From positions 7,105,163-7,169,162 of the forward strand of contig JBCFYV010011135.1 in assembly GCA_039000515.1 (NCBI GenBank): DNA of 64,000 nucleotides, in the 5' to 3' direction. This document shows, piece by piece, positions 11,232 to 22,356 of the stretch; position 1 is the first letter of the stretch, and every line of letters starts with the position of its first letter. The notes under the pieces are model-generated. The model was given only the letters and a program-made list of their open reading frames with translations, ran no database searches and was not told the origin of the DNA. The stretch comes from Timema cristinae (lineage: Eukaryota > Arthropoda > Insecta > Phasmatodea > Timematidae). The position numbers were made by a program, and so were the translations under genes.

Positions 11232-11510
11232 TGTGTTAAGGAACTCTGTTGTGATTACGGCATGAGCGGAGGAAGCTACTATAATAGAAGCAAGGCCAGA
11301 GATCTAATTTCAAACATTATTATGGAGGTTGTAGGCGAGGCTTCAACAACGGAAGGCCATATTTTAACAGCAATCTCTGATTCCTGTTACTGCATCTGCT
11401 CCTATAGAGCACAATTAAAACTATTATTAGAAGAACAGGGGAGTAGATTACATTACATTATTATTATTAAGTTTTCTGTCTTACGTCAGGCCTATTCCTT
11501 TTGTCAGTGA
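11178..11510 (+). other. Unrecognised open frame after the primer-binding site
   Basis: A 110-codon frame spans the primer-binding site. An internal ATG at about 11,262 would give roughly 80 residues starting MSGGSYYNRSKARDLIS. Its place just after the primer-binding site is where a gag start would lie. I recognise no gag motif, zinc knuckle or major-homology region, and the last 20 or so codons run into TTA-rich repeat sequence. It is either a truncated gag of an unfamiliar lineage or chance. Confidence 0.25.
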
Positions 11511-11519
11511 ATCTAGACT

Positions 11520-13850
11520 GCCAATTTGTAATTCCCTCCTCCTTCTAATCATAACATTTTCTTCCTTCCTTCAAGTGATCTAACATTTGCATCTCCTTCT
11601 TCCTAAGCTCCTCTTTCCTAAAACTTTCCTTCTCTAAAGTCACGCAGAAGACAGTTCCTCCTAAAAATGTATCCGATCCAGTTTGCTCTGTAACAAAAAA
11701 TCCCATTCAAAATGATTAGTTTCCACCCACTCTTATTAGGAATTGATCATTTGTCACCCTGTCTGTCTGATTGATCTTCTTCTAGCTCAAAACCAACTTA
11801 ATACACACGCGTACTAAACTACAATATTATATAATCTGTACTGACAGTGACGAGGAGATCTGGGCCTCAAGTCTTAGTTGAGGAATAGTTAGTGTAGTGT
11901 TTTTCTGAAGGATACAAGGGAAATGGGAGGAAAGCCTCATAACACACATTTTCCAGAACCACTTATTATTTTTATTTTTTAATGTTGACTTTCTCTAATG
12001 CTGACACTATTGAACAGTGCCACCAGTTCGAGAAGGACTTTGTTTACTTTTGAGTACTGAAATAATTCCTTATTTCTTTTCTCATCTTTGAGATGTATAA
12101 CACTTGTGACATGATTGTTTGTGCACTTGGCTCATGGGAATTTAGTTTCGTAAATTTTCATTGTGTTCTTTTATACTCCTGTCTCTACTTGTAGCTTTCT
12201 GGCACTCATTGATCGAATTTCCAGGGCTCACCAAGTATTGACGAGGCTTTCTTCGTGTTTATTTTTTTAATTCGAATGATGTGGTTGGTGAAAATATGAA
12301 TTATGAACCTGTAAAATAGAAAAGTTTAATTAATCTAGTAGTATGAGGTATTTTTGGTGATAGTGAACATGTGAACCTGTAAAAGAAATTGATATTAGTG
12401 TTAAAGGATATGGAATGAAGGATTGGATTTGGGAGGTGTTTTTTTTTTTAGTTTTGGTTTTTATTCTCTTTTCGTTTCTTTATTTTTCTTCACACCTTCA
12501 TAATCAGTATCATCACAACTAATGTCGGGAATGACGTGTAGACAACCACCAAGGTATACCATGGGCTACGTTATGTTCCCACAGAAAGTCTACGAAGGGT
12601 AAGTCTCACCATCGTAACAAACTGCAGAGTTGAAAGGTTGAAGTTCATACAATATCTGTGCACTTGAGGTGGTTTGAAACATCTTACAGTGAAATTAATA
12701 ATAGATATTATATTAAATGTACCAGAATTTGCGATGAAGGAAGGTGTAAAATCAATTAGACAAAATAACACCTTTAGTAAACTCATTGGGGATCCACTTC
12801 CAAATCTCTTTGTCATCGTAAAACTATACGTCGTACCTTATTCCACTTACCCATAGATATAAGAGACATGTTCAAAATTGATAGAAGTTTCAAGAAAGTT
12901 TTGAAAATTTTGGTTGTTTGAACTCGTACCCAAACATACTTTTTATTTATTATGTTTATTTAGGGTATTTAGAGTGAATTTTCTGAACCGAATGATTATA
13001 TAAGTACATACCATAAAGGCATAATTAATCTTAGATCCAACACAATACCCAGTCTCCAGGTAATAATGCTTCATTGTACAAGGTCTAAAGATCAAGTTAA
13101 TTGACTCTGGTTCGTAGGTGATGGGAAGGTCTGGCTAATCATTATATTCTCATGTACTGAATATGGTTTTTCTTAAATCGCTTCTCAATCTCCCACGATT
13201 ATTATGGAGTGGAGTACATTTCCTCTAAATTTATACAATACCTATCCATAAGACATTAACTTAGTTAATATATATCCATATAGCCCTGACTTGTAGTGAG
13301 ACTTTGTTGAAACAAAAGTGACGAGTAACTATGTGAATTAAGCACATCATGCTAATAACTTATGTGATATTCTTATCGTCACTTAAAACCTCTCTTTGGA
13401 TTTACAGCTAAAGTTTTTCCAATAAGTTATTTCTGAAATTTGTCTTTGGTGATTAAGTTTGACAGAAGACCAATAAATACAATATATTATTTAAGACTTT
13501 CGTCTCAAAATAAAGCCCATCATTTAAAAAAATAGGCTTAGGAGCCGCACACAATCAAATGCTTAGTTTTTAAAATTCAAATCACTTTAAATAAATTATT
13601 AAGTAACAAAACATTCAAGCAGAATCCATATTTAAAAGAATAGGTGGATTTTAAAAATATGTTAATACCTATTCGATCTGATTAAAAATAATATTTTCGC
13701 AAAATGTCATCAAAATTGGTTCATACCTCTACATTTATGTGCCTCAAACATCCAAACAGATAGATGACGAAGCTATTGTCAATTTAAAACCAAACCAGGC
13801 AACGCTTGGTCAATAAAGGTTTCTACTGCGACTATGGATTAATCCTTTAT
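11520..13850. other. No gene seen
   Basis: AT-rich sequence with scattered T and C runs. Overlapping plus- and minus-strand frames at 12,571-12,856 do not resemble a family I know and lack clear exon boundaries. Confidence 0.5.
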
Positions 13851-14094
13851 CGTTATTTCAGAATACAGAAGACAGAAGTGATACATACTGAATGTTCTGA
13901 CAGCAATAGCAGACAAACCGACCTCCCGCTCAATGACGTACTGCTGTGATGATCTAAGAGACTGTGGTTAGCCCGACCACTCGCTGGGGTACACTTGATC
14001 AATCGCGGACACTGTGAATAACAGTGGGGGACGGGAGGTGTCCTGAAACTGCACGTATTGCAGACATACATACATACAGGGAGTTGGTCCCACT

Positions 14095-14846
14095 GGCTTC
14101 AAACACGACAAATAACCCAAGCAAGGCTGTATATCTATCTCTGTACAGTACAGGACAGTCGTGCAATCACCGCCAGCTCTAAGCCACAACAAATACCCCA
14201 AGCAAGGCTGTATATCTATCTATGTGCAGTACAGGACAGTCGTGCGATCACCGCCAGCTCTAAGCCACGACAAATACCTCGAGCAAGGCTGTATATCTAT
14301 CTCTGTACAGTACAGGACAGTCGTGCGATCACCGCCAGCTCTAAGCCACGACAAATACCCCAAGCAAGGCTGTATATCTATCTCTGTACAATACAGGACA
14401 GTCGTGCGATCATCGCCAGCTCTAAGCCACGACAAATACCCCAATCAAGGCTGTATATCAATCTCTGTACAGTACAGGACAGTCGTGCGATCACCGCCAG
14501 CTCTAAGCCACGACAAATACCCCAAGCAAGTCTGTATATCTATCTCTGTACAGTACAGGACAGTCGTGCGGACACCGCCAGCTCTAAGCCACGACAAATA
14601 CCCCAAGCAAGGCTGTATATCTATCTCTGTATAGTACAGGACAGTCGTGCGATCACCACCAGCTCTAAGCCACGACAAATACCCCAAGCAAGGCTGTATA
14701 TCTATCTCTGTACAGTACAGGACAGCTGTGCGATCACCACTGGCTCTAAGCCACGAAAAATACCCCAGGCAAGGCTGTCTATCTTTCTCTGTACAGTACA
14801 GGACAACCGTACGATCACCATAAGGGCTGGGACAACCGTGTGATAC
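14095..14846. repeat. 81-bp minisatellite, nine units
   Basis: The marker GGACAGTCGTGC recurs every 81 bp (about 14,154, 14,235, 14,316 and so on to 14,802). Each unit contains CTGTACAGTACAG and CAGCTCTAAGCCACGAC. Because 81 is divisible by three, several frames stay open on both strands, including a 261-codon plus-strand frame (14,058-14,843). The apparent protein repeat (QIPQARLYIYLC) is therefore best read as an artefact. The edge units are the most diverged and the middle units nearly identical, as expected from unequal exchange. Confidence 0.95.
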
Positions 14847-14937
14847 TTATTACGAGACTGTCCACTCGTCAGAAAATAAACAAAGGAAATGTGTGATGAT
14901 AATATATTATTTAAATAACTATTACAGCCCGTTTTAT

Positions 14938-15165
14938 TACTATCACATTTCACTACACTTTCAGGTTGTACGCTAATGTACTATTTACTTTAATTTGTAA
15001 AAGTGATGATAAAGTTTTAATTTAGATTAGTGTGTCTATATTGACTTGGATAGAAAGTGGAAAACTCTTTAGGAAAAAATATTCCTTAATGCATCTTCCC
15101 AGGATTCAAACCTCAATCTCCCCATCATTATCAGTCCAGTGTATTCACCACTCGACCACTGAAAT
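14938..15165 (-). mobile_element. SINE family A, degenerate
   Basis: The block order is that of family A: TTTCAGGTTGTACGC at the left, then GATAGAAAGTGGAAAACTC, then GATTCAAACCTCAATCTCC (the B-box region, minus strand). The head ends near 15,165. It is several percent diverged from the copy at 35.7 kb. Confidence 0.7.
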
Positions 15166-15360
15166 AACTTAAAGATTTACTATTCATTTACTACTTTATA
15201 TGGAATCAATCCTATTCGCTTTAAGACATCACCAATAACATTTTTAACATTTTAATTGGAATCAAATGCTTAAAAATTACTAAAAAATGATGCCAAGAAA
15301 GAAAGTAAGCCTACAATTACAAAATGAAATTAAGTTAAAATGACAAGAAACGACCTACAA

Positions 15361-15470
15361 TGTGTCCGGAAATTCGTGGATACGGACTCTACCACACGAT
15401 TCTGTGTCTCAAGCTAAGTAGAAAATACTCTTTGGTAAAAATATTTTAGGCCCTTAGTTCCTTAGTAAAA
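15361..15470 (+). repeat. Left terminal inverted repeat of the mariner element
   Basis: It pairs with about 18,470-18,580. The outer 50 bp are best conserved, with both ends carrying GAATACGGACT- and TACCACACGA-like blocks. Confidence 0.8.
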
Positions 15471-15639
15471 CTATATTACATTTTTCGGAACAGTAGAAGA
15501 GAGAGGTAATGTGGCCACGCTGTGACTTACATTAAATTTGGTGGTAAGGCATAGGGATAGGCAAAGAGTCGAACTCTGTAGTGTAAAATAAGCCGTGGAG
15601 TACACACACGTAGAGTATTGGGACATGGCAATGGCCATG

Positions 15640-16550
15640 AGGCCATCAAGCTGGGCCTGCGGCACGACTGTACGCTGATTGCTATCCCAACAGACAGCAC
15701 CCATATGTAAATGTGTTTCACCGGCTGGAATTGCGTTGCTGGGAGACTGGTCAAATGGGACCAGCACAGCGTGTGGATGCTGAACGGACACCGGATCTAG
15801 AAAATGTTGTACTAACTGCTGTCCAACATACACCAGCACGTGCACACGTGACATTGCGCGGGATAAAAGCGTATCAAAGTCAGTGGTAACACCATGTTCT
15901 GATGATGAGGACTACCACCCATACCATTTCACCGCAACGCAGCATTTGCTGCCAGATGATCTTTCTCGCCATGTAATGTTCTGCGAGTGGCTTCTGCAAC
16001 AACATGAGGCGGATCAGAATCTCGTTAGTCAGATACTGTAGACAATAAATCGTGTTTCACACACGATGTTATGACTTACTCTCAGAACAACCACCTGTGG
16101 ACACCTGATAACCCAAACGACACTTGAGCTTGTGCATATCAACAGCGATTCCGCATCATCAATGTTTGGGCGGTATAGTTGGGGATACACTTGTGGGCCC
16201 TATTTTCTACTGGAGCGGCTAAATTCGCAGTATTACCGTTTCTTCACTGCCACCATCTTATCTTGCCTGCTTCAGGATGTCTCATTGCTTGTGTGCCAGG
16301 ATATGTGGTTTCAGTGTGACGGTGCCCCAGCTTATCACGAAGCAATAGTGCACCGACTGTTACACGACACCTACCCCCACAAGGGGTTTGGGCGTGGGGG
16401 GCCTGTGGAATGGCCACCGAGGTTACCAGACCTCACTTCACTGTAGTTATTTCTGTGGGTTCACCTAAAATCACTTGTTTATTTCCCAGATGATCTGCTG
16501 CAGTCGGCCGAGGACATTATCACACGGTTACATTGTAGCATTAGCCACAA
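15640..16550 (+). pseudogene. mariner-type transposase pseudogene, 5' part
   Basis: This encodes a DDE-type transposase of the arthropod mariner-like group with an N-terminal DUF4817 domain. Readable pieces in order are RRLYADCYPNRQHPYVNV and VFHRLELRC (15,650-15,740), then ENVVLTAVQHTPARAHV (about 15,800), then DDLSRHVMFCEWLLQQ (about 15,960). An open stretch of 104 codons follows (16,132-16,446). It contains WFQCDGAPAYH, with its Asp codon at 16,318, and GRGGPVEWPPRLPDLTSL, with its Asp at 16,429. These two aspartates are 37 residues apart, matching this group. Several stops and frame changes separate the pieces, and the reading ends in TRLHCSISHK at about 16,550 where foreign sequence begins. 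It is not functional. Confidence 0.85.
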
Positions 16551-18280
16551 GCTACCCGCCACCAAACAAAAACAACCGACTTACCAATTATACCAACACC
16601 ATCAGCGGCCGGCCCGGCTACATGACAACATGGCCCATCGGAACACTCACACCCAATCAACACAACTACATGGCCCATCTGAACTCTCACGACCAAACCA
16701 GAGGACTACTCTCGGAATACTGAGGGCCAAGCTGAGTCCAGCGCTCTGCACCGACTTCTCCGAACCAAAGATCTTCAGTTAGAAAGAAGAAACACTTCAC
16801 CAGTGCCCAAGGATGCCGTCCAGACGCTCGTAGAACATTCCACGCCTAGTTATGTTCTTTGATTTTCCCCCTCTCGTCATCCCTTCGTTCCGTGTGCTGT
16901 TATCTGTGCTTTCTGTATATAAGAGTGATCGTGTGGGTTAAGCGTCACTCTGGAACTGGCTTTGGAAATAGCTTGTGCGAGCTACGGCTTCGGATATAAA
17001 CCATGTAAGATAAATTACTTTTCGGCCTAAATCTTTGTTGTTCTAAATTTCACTTTGGACTCTTAATAATTATATCAAATAGTAACGAACTTTAATGAAC
17101 TGAAGGATGATTTCATTTAGACTTGTATTTATTTCGAATATTAAAGAACTTTAACAAAATGAAATACGATTTCATTTTCAATAATATCTCTTTTGCACTT
17201 GTAATTATTTCTAATATTGATGGGCTTTAACTTTGAACTTTGCCCGCAGTGTTTATGTCAAGTATTAAGTTTAGGAGTTGTACAAAAGTAAAATATCTTA
17301 TGATGTCGATATTTATTGAGTAATATATGTTTTCTCTGAGCATAAAGGACTTAAAATTTACCCTCTTACTGGAAGCATTTCTCTTGAATTATTGTTTATA
17401 TTACTCCATGTTAGATGTAGGTTTGTGTTTTGCTTATTGGATTATAATGCCTTTATATTCCGTCTATGGAATTGTTCTGTTCATTAATAACTTTAAATGT
17501 TCACTCATGAACTTAGTGTACTAAGCGCCATCAGCGCGTGTAAGAAGTTAGTGATAGCCGCCATAACGACTAAGTGATGGGTCGATATGTGTTATGTATT
17601 GGCGAGCTAATATGGGTTTATCTAACTAAAGTCATCCTAAGTTATCAATAGTTTTGGGATCTTGTATATTTTCCCCATTTATGGGATGAAGAGAGGAAAG
17701 ATGACTGGCAAGAAACAACTTTAAATATTGTTATGTGGAAGATTGACATTTATGCTTAGGGTATATTGAGGAGTTATTCATTGTTGTTTCGGCCTGATCA
17801 AGTTTGATGATAGCAAGGCTAATCACTTATATGTCCTGCGCCCTCCTTATGAGGCCATGACGATAGATTGTATATTTTGTATAGCCTATCTTTTCTTGAG
17901 ATTGTTGATCTATATATATTGTTGTTTATATTTTTTTAATATTAATAAACATCTCTCGACTATAATGTTTGTACTTACATTTTAATACGTTCATCCTTAG
18001 GTAAGCTACTGCTAGTTAAAATATGTTGTCTAATAATCAAACCAGAGGTGTAGTTACGGTCTTAGTTGATGGCATATATTATTGGGGGAACCGAGGGGAA
18101 GAGTCCTGAAATAGTTCTTATTGTGTGTACTGGGTATCAGTTAGGTTTTGCCCAGTTTTTCTTTGCTATTTTTACTCACCCAGAACACACTAAATTTTTT
18201 TTTTGCTAACTTATATTTATTATTATTATTTTTTATTTGAACACGCCTAATTAGGCGCAACAGTTCAACCCGCCTCTATC
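16551..18280. mobile_element. Foreign insertion inside the mariner element, unclassified
   Basis: About 1.7 kb interrupts the transposase 3' end. It holds a TATATAAG box (about 16,916), a balanced-composition first 450 bp, an AATAAA (about 17,944), and a TTATTATTATT tract near its right end (about 18,215). No long open frame, integrase or reverse-transcriptase motif is visible. It could be a solo LTR with promoter and polyadenylation signal, or another non-autonomous element. The joining sequences on the two sides resemble each other (CGGTTACATTGTAGCATTAG and CGGTTACATTTCGCTATCAC). Confidence 0.45.
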
Positions 18281-18394
18281 ATCACGGTTACATTTCGCTA
18301 TCACCACAGTTGACCACCCTTGAAACGCCGCATGCATCAAACGTGCGGAAAATGCATTTCTATGCGCGGAGCAAACTTAGAACACCTAATGTGA
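18281..18394 (+). pseudogene. mariner-type transposase pseudogene, 3' end
   Basis: Reads RLHFAITTVD, then after a frame change CISMRGANLEHLM and a stop. The GAxLEHLM-like C-terminus is typical of this transposase group. It completes the protein begun upstream, but the RLHxxI segment is present on both sides of the insertion. Confidence 0.75.
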
Positions 18395-18469
18395 AGTTTA
18401 GACAATATTAAAGCTGATATAATGCTGTGCTTAAAGTGGAATAAAGTAAATTCTATATTTTTATGTCAT

Positions 18470-18580
18470 TTTTCTCGAAAACGAAGTAACTAATCCATTT
18501 TTACCAAATACTAATTTCTATTAAGTTTAGGCTAGAGAGTCGTGTGGTATAGTCCGTATTCGCGAATTTACGGACACCCT
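18470..18580 (-). repeat. Right terminal inverted repeat of the mariner element
   Basis: Reverse complement of the left end. The outer 50 bp (18,530-18,580) match best. Confidence 0.8.
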
Positions 18581-18606
18581 ATATGTATATATATATAAAG
18601 GCCAAG

Positions 18607-18794
18607 TAAACCCATAAAATTATATATCTTTGGTGCCAGGGAAAAAAGAGTATGAGTCAAAAAATGTAACTTGACTTATACTACTTGTACCAAATGGCAG
18701 TTCTGGCCAAGGAGAATGTAAATATTGACTTATATAATTTTGATCATTTTTTACTTATTCTTTTTTTCCCTGGCCCCAAAAATATATTTAGTTT
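18607..18794. mobile_element. Small inverted-repeat element (MITE-like)
   Basis: The left arm (18,607-18,675) contains GTGCCAGGGAAAAAAGAGTA. The right arm (18,727-18,794), reverse-complemented, contains GGGCCAGGGAAAAAAAGAAT. The arms match over about 65 bp around a loop of about 50 bp. It sits only about 25 bp beyond the mariner right end. Confidence 0.7.
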
Positions 18795-18799
18795 ATTTA

Positions 18800-19087
18800 A
18801 GGTATTTAACATGCACTTCCTGAAACGACTGATCTTATAAGCAAACGAGAATTTCTATGAGTGAGAGTAAAATAGCAAAATAAATTTTCTGGCAAAGTAC
18901 TTTTACGTACCTTCCAGGTATCTCTTAGATACCACAATCGACATGGGACCAAATGTTTTAAACACCTTTCGAAAGAAGTTGTGCTGCGGATTTTAATCGC
19001 TGAAGTAGAATCCGTACACTCCAACTGGGTTTGAAGCAAGGAAAATCGGCTCCTGAGGCGAGTACTTTACCCCTAGACCACTTAGGT
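18800..19087 (-). mobile_element. SINE family C, tRNA-derived
   Basis: The minus-strand head CTAAGTGGTCTAGGGGTAAA (A-box region) and GCTTCAAACCCAGTTGGAG (B-box region) are followed by CATGTCGATTGTGGTATC. This is the same layout as 8465-8837 but truncated at the 3' end. Confidence 0.7.
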
Positions 19088-19089
19088 CT

Positions 19090-20185
19090 GCAAAAACCTA
19101 TAAAACCTACATTTCTACTACCCAAGATTTACTAACATTACTGTTTAGGACTGCCTAGTTATGAGCTGATTAAAAACTGGATACTTGAAAATTATCTGGT
19201 TTTGTTTCATTTAAAATTAGTATTTTTTTTATTCCTCGTGACTCCTTGAATGGAATTTTTTTTGTTATCGTAAGAAAAAAAAATCAATTTATTCAATATT
19301 TTTGTGAATATTGAAGTTTCATGACCAATGGAACCTGATTTTTTTTTTCCCCATTCGATATTTCTTTGTGTCTGTATCTCAGTCTAGTGCTGAATAATTC
19401 TAGAAAACAGAATACAACAGGGTATCTAGGGTTTCCATAATGTTACAACGGGGTATTTTTGGAATCAGATATTCACATCTTAGAAATAAGGGTATATATT
19501 GAATGGCAAAAATAGAAAAATAATACATTTTATCAAAACCACTTTAAATAGTATGTGAGATATTATTCAACATATTTCTTAAGTTATTTTCTGGGAAATA
19601 AATATTTTTGCTCTTGGTGAAAGGGGATTTTTATCTCAATTAATTATGTAACAGTATATTTTATTTGATTTATGTTGATGGAGTGTTTCTGCAACAATGT
19701 ATATTACTTCATGTCATATTTATTGTGAGCTGTAAATATAATTTAGATTAATGAGCGAAAAGGTATTAGTGGTTCATCGTACCATTTATTTTTTAAAGGG
19801 CTCTATTACGTTGATTATTTTCAAATGTATTGAATGAAATTGAGAGTTTTCACCCAAACATTAAATTGCGTTTAAAATGACAAAGGTAGTTTCACCTCAA
19901 TCCTACGCACATTTTATCAATATATTTTAAAACCTCGTTTATTAATACATTTAGAGAGCTACTGATTTAAAACACGCACTGGACTGATATTAGCCATGAT
20001 TTATTAAAGGTAAATTACCCGTCCAAACAAATTCTCATAATGCCCTAAAAATACTATGGAATACCATTCTAAATGGATATGTTTGCTAACTATAAACAAA
20101 TTATTTACTTTATATTTTTATTTTAGATCCGTTATCTCTCTCTTTAATGAATTACATTTATATTTTATTTTGCAATGACTCATAG
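19090..20185. other. AT-rich, no gene seen
   Basis: Nothing recognisable. The start of the duplicated segment lies inside it, at 19,934. Confidence 0.5.
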
Positions 20186-20194
20186 GACTCGCAT

Positions 20195-20432
20195 GAGTGG
20201 CCGCATGGTCTGAGGGGTTACCCTCGTGTTAGACTAGACTACAGATGTATAGGAGATCGATCTTCGAATCTCGGTTGGGTGTACTGAATTTTGTTATTAC
20301 AAAATGGTGTTACATTCTTCCGCGACCCAAATTTGGGTACTCTTCTTCTAAATATAACCTTACTAATCCCTAAAACCATGAGAGTAATTAATACATAAGC
20401 ATAAAACAGGAACGGGTAGTAAAATTAATAAG
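20195..20432 (+). mobile_element. SINE family A, plus strand
   Basis: A tRNA-like head with A-box-like GTGGCCGCATGGTCTGAGGG and B-box-like GATCTTCGAATCTCGGTTG (about 20,262) is followed by the family body and the 3' signature CGGGTAGTAAAATTAATAAG. This is the only full-length family A copy on the plus strand of copy 1. It is repeated in copy 2 at 42,620-42,857. Confidence 0.75.
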
Positions 20433-20843
20433 TTTAAATTACACCATTTTCTTTTTGAAAAACATATTTCTGAGAATATAAAACTATTTAAGCAAGAATA
20501 TTACAACTATACAGTTTATTTAAAAGAACTTTTGATAACACATAGCTTTTCTTTGTAAAATATGTCATGGCAGATCATTGTTTTATAAATTTATCATCTA
20601 TAACTATCATATACCATACTTCCAAACATCATATTTTGTAAATATATCGATCTCTTACCACTGAAATCTTAACACGCTTGCAGACATTCTAGGTAGAGCA
20701 CATAGATATTTCAACATGTTCATCATTCTATCAGAGAAAAGATAAACCGTAAATGTGGTCAAAACAGTGTTTCTATGAGTTTGATGCGAGGTGGTTATCT
20801 ACTTAACGACTTAATGACTCAGAAACAGACATTCTTGTAACCC

Positions 20844-20849
20844 TTTATT
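20844..20849 (-). promoter_or_regulatory. Candidate polyadenylation signal AATAAA
   Basis: Minus-strand AATAAA about 170 bp past the stop codon of the candidate exon at 21,021. AT-rich DNA gives such hexamers often, so this is weak. Confidence 0.3.
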
Positions 20850-21020
20850 CCTCAGATAATTTTTGTATTCAAGCAAAGTATTATTTTGATAAAGCTATAA
20901 ATTTCTATATAATTGTTATTTGAACGTGTAAAATGAAAATATTTAGTATCAACCAAACTATAGTCCCAATTAGCTCATAAGGAGTTTTTTTAATTTATAA
21001 AAGTTACTAGTGACGCACGA

Positions 21021-21163
21021 TCACATGTAGTCAAGATATTGATCAAAGAGATCCATGGTATGTACTTCATTGCTATTGTTGAGCGGATAACCACACACAT
21101 CCACAACATTCCTGGATGTCCCACCGTACATCATCAGGATAATGTTGTGAAAGAACACCTGAA
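21021..21163 (-). CDS. Candidate 3'-terminal coding exon, gene unknown
   Basis: Read on the minus strand, a strong pyrimidine tract (TTTGTCTCTTCCTGTTTCC) and TTGCCCAG precede the open segment, as at a splice acceptor. A second acceptor-like TTCAG lies 5 bp further on. The exon would encode about 47 residues, including FFHNIILMMYGGTSRNVVD and VCGYPLNNSNEVHTMDLF, and end DQYLDYM-stop. The composition is clearly less AT-driven than its surroundings and the residues look protein-like, but I do not recognise the family. Other exons would lie at higher coordinates on the minus strand and were not found. The sequence is identical in copy 2, which says little about selection because the copies are so alike. 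A chance open frame remains possible. Confidence 0.4.
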
Positions 21164-21209
21164 CTGGGCAAGGAAACAGGAAGAGACAAATAAATAAATA
21201 ATTCAATCT

Positions 21210-22340
21210 ACATTATTTTATTTATAATAAGGTTTAAATAGACAATGAAATGGACATATCCGAGGCTAAGGCTATTTTCATAAACAAAACAGGACTGAGA
21301 ACTGGTAGCGAGCGACCATATGGTGGGAAGATGAAAATTACAATATTCATACACAAAATCAATATTTACTATAATCACGAAATATAAGGTTTAGTAACAA
21401 CAATGAGGCTATGCTTATTACGTCAGCGTTATAAAAGCCCCTATTATGCCAAGAGGGAATGAAATTACACGGCAGACAAATACATCTAAGCTTTGTCCCT
21501 GAATTGAAGGTGTGAGACAAGAGACAATTAGACCAGGCTATCATCAATATATGAGTTGTACCCACTTTTAAAAGTTGTCAAATCCACCAATATTTTAATA
21601 ATTGTAGAAAAATTCAGCAATAAAACAATGTGAACTTATCCCCAAGTACCACAGGAAATAATGCAAAGCATTAGGGCAATAATTGCTACTGTAAATTTAT
21701 AATCTAGAAATTATGCATACCGGTTCCTAACGAACCAAATAAAGAGTAAATTATTTCAGTCACGGTGCATTGTACACTCCACCCTAAATTGTGCTATGTA
21801 GGATTCACGTTATCCTTCCTTTTAACCCTATTCACTGTAATTATTTTCAAGTCAGAGTAGGTATTTAGCTTTAGATCTTGTACCATCTGATCGATGTACT
21901 GAAATCTTGGTCATCCTCTTGCATGGCATCCAGTTGGTTTATCCTATGGTATTTAATATACCTAACCTACACGTCTCTTCGTTCTTTGGTGGTTCTACGC
22001 CAGATTCTGTTCTCATCAATCCTATTAATGATTAATTAATTACTTATTTTCTGTTAGTATGTGCTGGTATTCTACAACGTCCTTTATCTAACCTCAGTTT
22101 CCATTTGCTTGATACATTTCTATTTCTCTCAACCCCTCAGAGAAATAAGTATTGTAATCATCAATAATATTGAAAGTTTCCTGACCATTTAAAACCTATC
22201 AAGTGGCAAGAGGCCCTAAGAGTGAAGTCTGAGGAGAATTCATCACCATGTGTGCTTTAAAGTTTGGCGAAAAATAAGAATGCCTAGAGCTTCCTCTACT
22301 CTGAAGCTATTTCTTTATTTGTTTGGGGAAATAACAAATC
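21210..22340. other. No gene seen
   Basis: It contains a 68-codon minus-strand frame (21,359-21,565) without family resemblance and a more balanced stretch (21,760-22,200) that may be degraded transposon sequence. I cannot assign it. Confidence 0.4.
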
Positions 22341-22356
22341 TACATGTCGAAAAGAG

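Larger units (their letters stand above)
15361..18580 (+). mobile_element. mariner/IS630-superfamily transposon, long TIRs, interrupted
   Basis: The left terminus begins GTGTCCGGAAATTCGTGGAT. The right terminus, reverse-complemented, begins GTGTCCGTAAATTCGCGAAT. Similarity continues inward through TACCACACGA and TTTGGTAAAAAT for roughly 100 bp on each side. A decayed transposase lies between. The element is about 3.2 kb, much longer than a simple mariner, because about 1.7 kb of unrelated sequence sits inside the transposase 3' end. TA-like sequence is present at the right edge, but I cannot fix the exact target duplication. Confidence 0.8.

Noticed and set aside
14058..14843. 261-codon open frame encoding a 27-residue repeat protein
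   Set aside because: It lies wholly in the 81-bp minisatellite, and other frames on both strands are equally open because the period is a multiple of three.
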